Source: Chitinimonas prasina (GTDB taxonomy: Bacteria; Pseudomonadota; Gammaproteobacteria; Burkholderiales; Chitinimonadaceae). Taken from it: DNA of 64,000 nucleotides. How positions within the stretch are numbered: the first letter of the stretch is position 1; each line of letters opens with the position of its first letter. A program made the position numbers and the translations under genes. Location: assembly GCF_030160395.1 (NCBI RefSeq), contig NZ_BSOG01000005.1, forward strand, positions 124,001 to 188,000. The letters are read 5' to 3'. The notes below the pieces were generated by a model, which worked only from the letters and a program-made list of their open reading frames with translations, was not told the DNA's origin and searched no databases. Positions 1 through 6,720 of this stretch are shown here, one piece after another.

Positions 1-284
1 TCGCCACCATACGCAGCGCCAAATCGCGCTGGAACGTGGTACTCGACCCGCATACGGCAGATGGCGTCAAGGTCGCACTGGAAAGCCGCCGTCCTGGCGT
101 GCCCATGGTCACTCTGGAAACCGCCCTGCCCGCCAAGTTCGAGGCCACCATCCTCGAAGCCCTGGGCGAACAGCCCCCGCGCCCCGCCGAGCTGGCCGAT
201 CTGGAAAGCCGCCCCCAGCGCAGCAGCGTGATGCCCAACGACGCGGATGCCATCAAGCAGTACCTGATCAGCACCTTGGCCTGA
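1..284 (+). CDS. thrC: Threonine synthase, C-terminal fragment
   Basis: The frame is open from base 3 and ends at TGA 282-284, so the N-terminus lies outside the window. The visible 94 residues contain the C-terminal part of the PLP-dependent threonine synthase fold, including the segment VVLDPHTADGVKVALE (DPHTA-G motif) followed by VTLETALPAKF and a terminal helix ending in QYLISTLA. This pattern is characteristic of the proteobacterial threonine synthase that converts O-phosphohomoserine to threonine in the cytoplasm. The usual proteobacterial partner hom would lie upstream. A GTG at 36 is internal and not the true start. Confidence 0.85.
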   Translation, partial: ATIRSAKSRWNVVLDPHTADGVKVALESRRPGVPMVTLETALPAKFEATILEALGEQPPRPAELADLESRPQRSSVMPNDADAIKQYLISTLA

Positions 285-392
285 TACGCCCATGCAAGAG
301 GTAGCCGCCATCCGGCGGTTATCTCCTTGCTTACCAGCAGGCCGGCATGACAAGCACTATGCTTGAGGCAGTCCCCGTGCTGCACCTAGCCC

Positions 393-1181
393 ATGCGATT
401 GCTGCCTCTGATCCTTGCCCTGCTTGCCCCTGCCGCGCTGGCTGCCAGCCCCGCCGGTACCGAGACCCTGCGCATCTGCGATGACGGCGGCGGTTGGCCG
501 CCCTATATCTGGCAGGATGGCAGCACGGCCGATGGCACCCCCATCCTGAAAGGCTACTCTGTCGATGTACTCAAGCGGATTGCCGACGATGCCGGGCTGG
601 ATTTCAAAATCGACATGCTGCCCTGGGAGCGTTGCCAGGCGCTGCTGAAACGCGGTATGTACGAGTTGGCCCTGGGCGCCTCCCTCAATCCCGAACGGGA
701 ACGGGATTACATGCTCAGCCACGCCTACTACCAGACCACCAGCGTCTATTTCTACAGCCGCCAGCGCTACCCCAAAGGCCTGGCTGTACAACAGCTACCC
801 GACCTGAAGAAGTATCGCGTTTGCGGCCTGCACGGCTACAACTACGAAACCTATGGCCTTGGGCCCAAGGACGTGGACCGGGGCACCTCGCAGTTCCCGC
901 AGCTGATTGCCAAGCTGCATGCCGGGCATTGCGACCTGTTTATCGAGAAGCGCGAAGTCATGGTGGGCTTTAGCCTGACCGACGCCAAGATGAAGCGGCT
1001 GCTGCACGACACCCGCCTGACCAGCGCGCCCGTACCCGGCGTCACCGCCACCAGCTTCCATATGATGCTATCCCGCGCCACCCCCCGCAGCCGCGCTTTA
1101 CTGACCCTGCTCAACGCCGGCATCGATGCCATGGCGGAAAATGGCGAACTGGCTAAGCTGCGGAAGCGCTACTTACCCTGA
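393..1181 (+). CDS. Periplasmic solute-binding protein, SBP_bac_3 type
   Basis: This 262-residue protein begins with a cleavable signal peptide (MRLLPLILALLAPAALA, cleavage near residue 17). The mature part has the family-3 binding-protein opening TLRICDDGGGWPPYI, a pattern of polar amino-acid receptors, followed by GYSVDVLKRIADDAG and the second-lobe motif CDLFIEKREVMVGF. No ABC permease or ATPase gene lies beside it, so it is an orphan receptor. Such orphans are common in chemotactic and environmental proteobacteria and may serve a distant transporter or a sensory role. The ligand cannot be inferred. The start at 393 places the signal peptide at the N-terminus, but the ribosome binding site is weak. 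Confidence 0.75.
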   Translation: MRLLPLILALLAPAALAASPAGTETLRICDDGGGWPPYIWQDGSTADGTPILKGYSVDVLKRIADDAGLDFKIDMLPWERCQALLKRGMYELALGASLNPERERDYMLSHAYYQTTSVYFYSRQRYPKGLAVQQLPDLKKYRVCGLHGYNYETYGLGPKDVDRGTSQFPQLIAKLHAGHCDLFIEKREVMVGFSLTDAKMKRLLHDTRLTSAPVPGVTATSFHMMLSRATPRSRALLTLLNAGIDAMAENGELAKLRKRYLP

Positions 1182-1359
1182 TGGTTAGTGTGAGGGATGG
1201 GAACACAAGGCCAAAGTACAGGTGATACCGCATGTGCCGGTTCGGAGCGTGTTGCGCCAGCCAGGCGACAGGGCGCCGAACGCCCTTACTACGGGTTAAA
1301 TGCGCGCTCACTGATCGTGTCTCACTTACCTAAGCGACCTCCCGAAAATACAGCTGGCC

Positions 1360-1368
1360 TGATATACT
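1360..1368 (+). promoter_or_regulatory. Extended -10 promoter ahead of the tRNA cluster
   Basis: TGATATACT is an extended -10 element (TGn plus TATACT) followed by a GC-rich discriminator (GCGGCCCGC), typical of stable-RNA promoters. No good -35 is visible. It lies about 170 bases before tRNA-Leu(UAA) and just before the decayed tRNA-Cys. Confidence 0.45.
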
Positions 1369-1442
1369 GCGGCCCGCACAAAGTTTCAGGGGTACGCTGC
1401 TGAAAAGGTAGGAAGCTTGGAGCGCGCAGTGAGGATTTTCGC

Positions 1443-1516
1443 AAGTCGTTGATATCGTTAACGACGATGCAGACCGGCAATCCCGCTACGTCGGTTCGAT
1501 TCTTGACCCGCCTCCA
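1443..1516 (+). pseudogene. Decayed tRNA-Cys
   Basis: The 3' half matches a bacterial tRNA-Cys(GCA): an anticodon-region remnant with GCAATCCCGC at 1477-1486, the T-arm TCGGTTCGATTC, and the acceptor end CCCGCCTCCA at 1507-1516. The 5' acceptor strand (GGCGGG) is missing, the anticodon stem is shortened and the T-stem is mispaired, so no functional cloverleaf can form. The order tRNA-Cys then tRNA-Leu(UAA) is the same as the glyW-cysT-leuZ cluster of other proteobacteria, which supports the call. No tRNA-Gly remnant was recognised upstream. Confidence 0.55.
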
Positions 1517-1540
1517 CACCCACCAGCAGCTTGCCTCACC

Positions 1541-1625
1541 GCCCGGATGGTGAAACTGGTAGACACAAGGGACTTAAAATCCCTCGGCGCAAGCCGTGCC
1601 GGTTCGATTCCGGCTCCGGGCACCA
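1541..1625 (+). tRNA. tRNA-Leu (anticodon UAA), CCA encoded
   Basis: 85 nucleotides with acceptor GCCCGGA pairing with TCCGGGC, discriminator A and an encoded CCA. The anticodon loop CTTAAAA gives anticodon UAA. A class II variable arm follows and the T-loop GGTTCGATTCC is intact. It is followed by an intrinsic terminator at 1661-1694. The 3' end is a likely former phage attachment site because a decayed integrase lies 170 bases downstream. Confidence 0.97.
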
Positions 1626-1660
1626 GAATACAGTCCAAGTAGTTCCAAGGAATTCCAGAA

Positions 1661-1694
1661 AACCCGTATCGTTGCTAGCGATGCGGGTTTTTTG
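1661..1694 (+). terminator. Intrinsic terminator of tRNA-Leu
   Basis: Stem AACCCGTATCG / CGATGCGGGTT (11 bp with one G-T pair) with a 7-base loop, followed by TTTTTG. Confidence 0.85.
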
Positions 1695-1795
1695 TTGTCC
1701 TTGTGCGTCCATGAAGGTGTGTCCAGATCCAAGTTTTTGTGTACCTTTCTGTGTACCTACAAGCAGGCCAAAAGTACACAATCTAGCGACATCAC

Positions 1796-1962
1796 ATCCC
1801 GCTGACTGATCTAGCCGTCCCGCGTTAGTGTTCGGCCAGCTTGCGTGTCTCGATGCCACAGGCGGCAAGCGCTGCCTGTACCGCTGGCGTTTCGACGGCA
1901 AGCTGGTATAGCTCGCCCTGGGATGTTACCCACCGTATCCTTCTCTGCGGCCCGTGAGTGTC
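1796..1962 (+). pseudogene. Relic of a phage/P4-type tyrosine integrase (N-terminal domain)
   Basis: Three collinear fragments match the N-terminal arm-binding domain (DUF4102 type) of tRNA-targeting integrases. PLTDLAV begins at 1799 in a frame that hits TAG at 1826. GGKRCLYRWRFDGK (1861-1902) and, after an in-frame TAG at 1909, LALGCYP (1912-1932) share a second frame. TVSFSAARE (1932-1958) continues in a third frame. The start codon position reads ATC. The catalytic domain is not visible further downstream. Its position just 3' of tRNA-Leu is the canonical integrase location. Bases 1963-2225 hold nothing recognisable. Confidence 0.7.
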
Positions 1963-2225
1963 TATCGGTACTTGTATTCACTGCTTCCTTCTGAATCCAT
2001 TGGACTATATTGGTTTTCGGTTGCCGGCAACTCTGTAAGTCGGACGAAACCATGCCCCGCGTCGGCGGTTATCGTGCGGACGCTGATGGTTGGAACTAGG
2101 TGCGCACTATTTCGCAAGAGTACGTGGTCCCGGGGAAGGCGGCGCTAAAACCTTGCGCATGCACCTCAAGGCGCTCCGCATTGTCCTTTACAAGCAGGCC
2201 CCAGGCGCACGTGCTAGAGGCACGG

Positions 2226-2320
2226 TAAGCAACAACCCAGCGTTTCGGGCTAGGCAAGCACCGCGGCTTACCGTGGGTGACACAAGCCCTCACAACAACG
2301 CCAGCGGGACGCTACAAGCG
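2226..2320. repeat. Degenerate copy of an intergenic repeat
   Basis: This noncoding stretch shares the ordered blocks AACCCAGCG, TTC(G/T)GGCTAGGC and CACAACAACGCCAG with the palindromic element at 9632-9755. The outer inverted repeat seen in that copy is eroded here. It sits at the downstream end of the SDR gene, as the other copy sits downstream of lon. Confidence 0.55.
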
Positions 2321-2323
2321 GCG

Positions 2324-3091
2324 CTAAGCCTGCAGGCCGCCATCCACCACCAGGCTGTGGCCCACGACATAAGACGATTCCGGCGAGCTTAGCCACAGGA
2401 TGGCGTTGGCGATTTCCTCGGCCTGGGCCAGCCTGCCTATGGGGATGGCTTGGGCCAGTTGCTCTCGGTGTGCTAGCAGCGCGGTGGCGTCGAGGTGCGC
2501 GGTACGGCGTGTGCGGCGTGGCGTTTCGGTGGCCCCTGGGCAGACGGCGTTGATGCGTATGCCGCGCGAGATGTATTCCTTGGCCGTGGAGCGGGTAAGG
2601 CCGATGACGGCGTGCTTGCCTGCGCTATACATGGCTGCAGTGGGTGCGCCGGACAAGCCGTTGATGGAAGAGACATTGACGATGGTGCCACCGCCCTGAC
2701 GGAGCATGGCCTCGATCTGGTATTTCATGCAGTTGAAGACACCCAGCACATCGGTCGAGGTACTGCGGCAGGCCTCGTCGAATGCCATTTCGTGGGTGGC
2801 CATGGCTTGTACGTCGCAGGCGGCGCTATTGACTGCACAGTCCAGCTTGCCAAAACGGTCCAGGGTAAAGGCCACGAGCGCAGCGACGGAGAGTGGGTCG
2901 GTAACATCGCAGGGCTGATAAGCGGCCTCGCCCTGCGTGCGCAACATCGACACTGCGGCCTCGCCCTGCTCCCGACTGCGTGCTGCCACGACCACTCTGG
3001 CGCCCCTGGCGATGAAGGCCTGTGCCGTTGCCAAACCTATGCCTGTGGTGCCACCGGTAATCAGCGCTACGCTGCCTTGTAGACTATGCAT
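2324..3091 (-). CDS. Short-chain dehydrogenase/reductase (SDR)
   Basis: The 255-residue protein is a classical SDR. The NAD(P)-binding motif TGGTTGIG lies at residues 12-19, the catalytic serine region VNVSSINGLSG at 138-148, and the catalytic YSAGK at 155-159. The usual NNAG is replaced by NSAA at 88-91. The C-terminus ends in VDGGLQA, as in tetrameric SDRs. The basic residues after strand 2 (AARSREQ) suggest NADPH or mixed cofactor use. The substrate cannot be told. It is separated by about 110 bases from the upstream AAA ATPase gene on the same strand and may be cotranscribed with it. Confidence 0.9.
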   Translation of the reverse strand: MHSLQGSVALITGGTTGIGLATAQAFIARGARVVVAARSREQGEAAVSMLRTQGEAAYQPCDVTDPLSVAALVAFTLDRFGKLDCAVNSAACDVQAMATHEMAFDEACRSTSTDVLGVFNCMKYQIEAMLRQGGGTIVNVSSINGLSGAPTAAMYSAGKHAVIGLTRSTAKEYISRGIRINAVCPGATETPRRTRRTAHLDATALLAHREQLAQAIPIGRLAQAEEIANAILWLSSPESSYVVGHSLVVDGGLQA

Positions 3092-3200
3092 GGGGTTACC
3101 TGCCGAAAGATGAAAGGGGGCCCTGCCCCGCCACAGGCCGATGGTGGCCGTGTCAGCGGTCTAGTACTGTTCGCTTGAGGTGGCCCGGCGCGCAGGCCCG

Positions 3201-4355
3201 TCAGGCCCGACCGCTCAAACGCAGCCACGCTACCCAGGCCTGGTCTTCTATCTCGTACGCGCCGCGTGACTCCTTCCAGATGATATCGCGCTCGCGCAAG
3301 GCATCGATGGCGTTCTGGACGGTGGCGGTGCTCAGCGGCACGGTGTCGGGCAGCAGGGCCTTGTACGCACTCATTGAGGCTTCGCCAAAGGGGGAGAACT
3401 GCCCTTCCTTGCTGGCCATGACGCGCACCACGGCCTGCTGCAGCGGTGTCAGCGATTCGAAGTCGCTCTTGACCTCCTGCCACACCCGGTCTTGCACCAA
3501 GTAGGCATCAGCCCTCAGCCGCATACTGAGATTGGGCGACTCCTGCGCCAGGGCAATATCGGCCACCAGGCTGCGCAGTAGTTCGGGGCGATTGCCCACC
3601 ATCTCGAAAGCCTCGAACACAGCGACCGGGTCGAGCTGGTTATCGGCCGCCAGTGCACGGTTGACACTGGTGGTGTACTCGTCGGTGAACTCACGCCCCA
3701 GCAAGGGGAACGGCGTCACACGGGAGCCATAGAACGGCATCTTGGCGCTCATCACCAGATGGGCCAGCTTGTCGCGACTGGAACCGGTGAACACCAGCAT
3801 CAGATCTGGGGCATCGCCAGAGCGGTTCATGGCATCTCGGGCGGCCTTGAGTGCATACATGGCTTGCAGGCCGCTGGGGGTCGTCAGGGCATGCTGGGCT
3901 TCATCCACCACCAGCATGACGGGGCGTTTGGCGATGCCATGCAGCAGCTCCAAGGCCTGATGCAGGGTCACTCCGGCGGGCAGGCCAGGGACGGTCAGGT
4001 CCAGCGAGAGAGAGCCGGCAATCGTGATCTTGGATAGGCCTATGGCCTTGGCCGCTTTACTGACCAGACCATGGAACTCGGCGATCTTCTGCTTGATGGC
4101 ATCGGCAATCAGTTCGGCAGGATCGCTGGCCCTATCCGACCACAAATCCACGTAGACAGTGGCCCAGCCACGCGCCTCGGCGGTGGGGATAAGATCCTCC
4201 CGCAGGAAGGTGGATTTGCCCACACGGCGCTGTGCCGCCAGGAACAAGCCTGAACGGGCATCGAGCAGCCCTTCGCCTGATAAGGCTTCACAAAAGCCCA
4301 CGGCCAGGCAGGGTCGTCTGAAGGTATATCTTGCAGACGCAGCAGAGACAGACAC
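3201..4355 (-). CDS. AAA/STAND-like ATPase with C-terminal winged helix
   Basis: This is a 384-residue protein starting at GTG 4355, preceded by GGAG seven bases upstream. It has an A-type P-loop AQRRVGKST at 41-49, Walker B MLVVDEAQ at 147-154 and a sensor-1-like segment LMLVFTGSSRD near 185. The C-terminal 80 residues (LTPLQQAVVRVMA...ALRERDIIW...YEIEDQAWVAWL) look like a winged helix, as in archaeal-type ORC/Cdc6-like and STAND NTPases. The exact role is unknown; regulatory or defence-associated functions are common for such proteins. The AT-rich upstream region carries an inverted repeat (4370-4440), suggesting autoregulation. Confidence 0.75.
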   Translation of the reverse strand: MSVSAASARYTFRRPCLAVGFCEALSGEGLLDARSGLFLAAQRRVGKSTFLREDLIPTAEARGWATVYVDLWSDRASDPAELIADAIKQKIAEFHGLVSKAAKAIGLSKITIAGSLSLDLTVPGLPAGVTLHQALELLHGIAKRPVMLVVDEAQHALTTPSGLQAMYALKAARDAMNRSGDAPDLMLVFTGSSRDKLAHLVMSAKMPFYGSRVTPFPLLGREFTDEYTTSVNRALAADNQLDPVAVFEAFEMVGNRPELLRSLVADIALAQESPNLSMRLRADAYLVQDRVWQEVKSDFESLTPLQQAVVRVMASKEGQFSPFGEASMSAYKALLPDTVPLSTATVQNAIDALRERDIIWKESRGAYEIEDQAWVAWLRLSGRA

Positions 4356-4369
4356 GGTTTACTCCATCC

Positions 4370-4440
4370 ATCGGCGTTTATCTGGAATTATTCTATCAAG
4401 ATAAATTATCAATACAAGATAAATATCGATAAATGCCGAT
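4370..4440. promoter_or_regulatory. AT-rich operator-like region of the ATPase gene
   Basis: ATCGGCGTTTATC (4370-4382) and GATAAATGCCGAT (4428-4440) form an inverted repeat matching at 12 of 13 positions. Between them is AT-rich DNA with two direct copies of CAAGATAAAT at 4397-4406 and 4415-4424, 18 bases apart. The region lies just upstream of the ATPase start. Confidence 0.45.
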
Positions 4441-4507
4441 GGTCGGTACCGATCTCCTGCACGCCACCGCCCCGCACCTGCAGGCGGGCAGCGCGTACAC
4501 CTCTGCC

Positions 4508-5389
4508 CTATTGCAATGGCAGGAAGATATCGGTGATGGCCTCATGCTCTGCCACATCAGGAAAGAAACGGACACGCTGGCAATACAGCGGAAAATCCCG
4601 CAGCGTCTCACCACTCTGCGGCAGCCATACAGCGTAGAGATAGTGCACGCTGGCGGCCAGGGTGTCGTCAGAGCCGATATGCCGCAATACCGCACAGCGG
4701 CCTGCCGGCAAGATGATTTCAAACAAGCCCTCGCCATTGCCAGCGACTGATAACTCGGTGGCGACACCGATATCCATGCGGAAATCGGCAGGTGGCGTTT
4801 CTGCAGGGTCGGTATAGAGCACGTTGAAGGTGGCGTGACGATGTGGCGGCAACTGCTTGCCCTTGCGCCAGGCGATAAAGCGCCGAACGGTATTACCGAT
4901 CAGGGCTGGATGTCCCTGGTGCGCCATGGCCACCAAGCGCGTTGCTGGGAACTCGATCAAGCTGACGGCTTCCTGCGGTATCAAATGCTGCATATGTCTG
5001 GCCTCCGATGTCAGTATGGGATGGTAGGCCTCGTGCCACGCCCACCATTGCGGCAAGCGCCGAAAGCCCGACGGTGTCTGGCCCAGGCAGCGCTTGAACG
5101 CTCGCGAGAACGCCTCGGGGCTATCGTAGCCATTGGCGAGGGCGATGTCGGTAATGGGCTGCTCCAGCCGGAACGCCAGCTGAAATGCCGCCCGCTTCAT
5201 ACGGCGGAGCTGGATGTAGCGGTAGACGCCTATACCCAGCAAGGCCGAGAACTGCCGGTGGAAATGGTATTTGGACAAGGCCGCCACCTCGCTCAGGTGT
5301 ACCGCGGTCAATTCATCCGCCAGATGCGTATCTATATGTCGCAGTACCTTGCGCAGCCTTGTGTAGTACGCCGCCATCCTTGTCGCCAT
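4508..5389 (-). CDS. AraC-family regulator with GyrI-like effector domain
   Basis: The 293-residue protein has an N-terminal AraC DNA-binding domain (two helix-turn-helix units, residues about 10-110, with the signature ITDIALANGYDSPEAFSRAFKRCLGQTPSGFR). The C-terminal half (about 130-293) resembles the GyrI/SbmC-like small-molecule-binding domain, with ATRLVAMAHQGHP and a terminal segment FPLYCQRVRFFPDVAEHEAITDIFLPLQ. This is the Rob/BmrR-type architecture, in which hydrophobic drugs or lipids are effectors. No obvious target sits beside it. The N-terminal start at 5389 fits the domain boundary. Confidence 0.88.
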   Translation of the reverse strand: MATRMAAYYTRLRKVLRHIDTHLADELTAVHLSEVAALSKYHFHRQFSALLGIGVYRYIQLRRMKRAAFQLAFRLEQPITDIALANGYDSPEAFSRAFKRCLGQTPSGFRRLPQWWAWHEAYHPILTSEARHMQHLIPQEAVSLIEFPATRLVAMAHQGHPALIGNTVRRFIAWRKGKQLPPHRHATFNVLYTDPAETPPADFRMDIGVATELSVAGNGEGLFEIILPAGRCAVLRHIGSDDTLAASVHYLYAVWLPQSGETLRDFPLYCQRVRFFPDVAEHEAITDIFLPLQ

Positions 5390-5776
5390 GTCGCTTTGTC
5401 CTGATTAGCCACGCGCAGCATACCCATCCTGTGCCTGGCTGGCCTTGCAGAAGTTGCTCAAAACAGCCCTTCCCCCAGACCAACGCTGCATCAGCAACTA
5501 TCGGCTGTATCGCTGTGCTAGGTGCCAACGGGGCTTTGCATCCCCAACCGGGCTGCCAAGCGCCTGTTCACGATCCTTTCACCCCGGCTTTCCGGGCTGT
5601 GCCGGATGGCGGACAAGGCATAAGCCGTGCCGCGGTACGGGTACCGCAAGCGGCTGGTAACGCCAGTCGCTGCCGCGGCGGTCGCTACCGCGGCGGTCGC
5701 TGCCGGCAATGCCCGGAACCGGGCGGGCCGGCCTCGGGGTGAAAAAATCATGAACAGGCTCTAAGATAAGAAGACG
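5390..5776. other. Intergenic region with a 15-bp tandem repeat
   Basis: This gap between the divergent AraC and cheR genes holds no convincing gene. It includes about 2.8 tandem copies of a 15-bp unit (GTCGCTGCCGCGGCG, with one base change per copy) at 5666-5707. No clear promoter was recognised. Confidence 0.5.
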
Positions 5777-6646
5777 ATGAAAGATACCCGCACCAGCCCT
5801 CCGCCCTTCGTCATACCGGCCATGAGTACCCCCGCCGTGCGGGAGTTCAAGTTCACCCAGCAGGATTTTGATCGGGTGAAGAAATTGATATACGACTATG
5901 CCGGTATCGCACTCAACGACAGCAAGCATGACATGGTCTATGGTCGCCTGGCCAAGCGCTTGCGGGCGCATGGTTTTGGCACCTTTCAGGAATACCTGGT
6001 ACTACTGGAGAAAGGCGACGAGGCCGAGTGGGAAGCGTTCATCAACTCGCTGACTACCAACCTCACCTCCTTCTTCCGCGAGACCCACCACTTCCCGGTG
6101 CTACTGGAACACCTCAAGGCCAACCGTAGTGTCGGCACCCAGCATATCTGGTGCTCCGCCGCTTCTACCGGTGAAGAACCCTGGTCACTGGCCATCACGG
6201 CAGCCGAAGCATTTGATAGCCTCAGGCCACCCGTCAAGATCATTGCCACCGATCTGGACACCAGCGTACTCAAGATTGCCCAGGCGGGCATGTATAGCGC
6301 GGACAAGGTAGACAAACTGACACCGCAGCAACTGGGGCGTTTCTTCAACAAGCGGGCCGACGGCCATTACGAAATCAAGGCCGAGTTGCGTGAGATGATG
6401 ACTTTTCGCCGGCAGAACCTGATAGACCCGCTCTGGTCAGTGCGTGGCCCATTCGACGCCATGTTCTGCCGTAACGTGATGATCTATTTCGACCGCGCCA
6501 CCCAGCTAAAGATACTGGAACGATTCGCCCCACTACTCAGGCCCAATGGCCTGTTGTTCGTAGGCCACTCGGAGAACCTCTATCACGCCGCCCATCTGTT
6601 CAAGCTACGCGGCAAGACGGTGTACGAGCTGGAGAAACCCCGCTAG
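5777..6646 (+). CDS. cheR: Chemotaxis protein methyltransferase CheR
   Basis: The 289-residue protein methylates glutamates on methyl-accepting chemotaxis receptors using S-adenosylmethionine. The N-terminal CheR helical domain covers about residues 24-80. The signature TTNLTSFFRE is at 93-102, the SAM-binding CSAASTGEEPWS at 126-137, an acidic strand-2 end (ATDLD) near 157-161, and FCRNVMIYFD at 230-239. The start at 5777 has a weak AAGAAG ribosome site; ATG 5822 is an alternative that loses only a non-conserved tail. No other che genes are adjacent, so this cheR stands alone. A bidirectional terminator separates it from ppiD. Confidence 0.93.
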   Translation: MKDTRTSPPPFVIPAMSTPAVREFKFTQQDFDRVKKLIYDYAGIALNDSKHDMVYGRLAKRLRAHGFGTFQEYLVLLEKGDEAEWEAFINSLTTNLTSFFRETHHFPVLLEHLKANRSVGTQHIWCSAASTGEEPWSLAITAAEAFDSLRPPVKIIATDLDTSVLKIAQAGMYSADKVDKLTPQQLGRFFNKRADGHYEIKAELREMMTFRRQNLIDPLWSVRGPFDAMFCRNVMIYFDRATQLKILERFAPLLRPNGLLFVGHSENLYHAAHLFKLRGKTVYELEKPR

Positions 6647-6664
6647 CCGCCAGGCGACAGGCAA

Positions 6665-6699
6665 CAAAAAAGCGCCCTGCAAAGACAGGGCGCTTTTCT
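6665..6699. terminator. Bidirectional terminator between cheR and ppiD
   Basis: Stem AGCGCCCTG / CAGGGCGCT flanked by an A tract on one side and a T tract on the other, serving both convergent genes. Confidence 0.9.
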
Positions 6700-6720
6700 T
6701 GGTAAGTACGGCCAGCGTGC

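Noticed and set aside
1197-1403. A 68-codon frame before the tRNA cluster
   Set aside because: It has no ribosome site or similarity and runs through the tRNA promoter.
3067-3483. A 138-codon frame between the SDR and ATPase genes
   Set aside because: It overlaps the ATPase C-terminal domain in another frame and its translation is arginine-rich shadow sequence.
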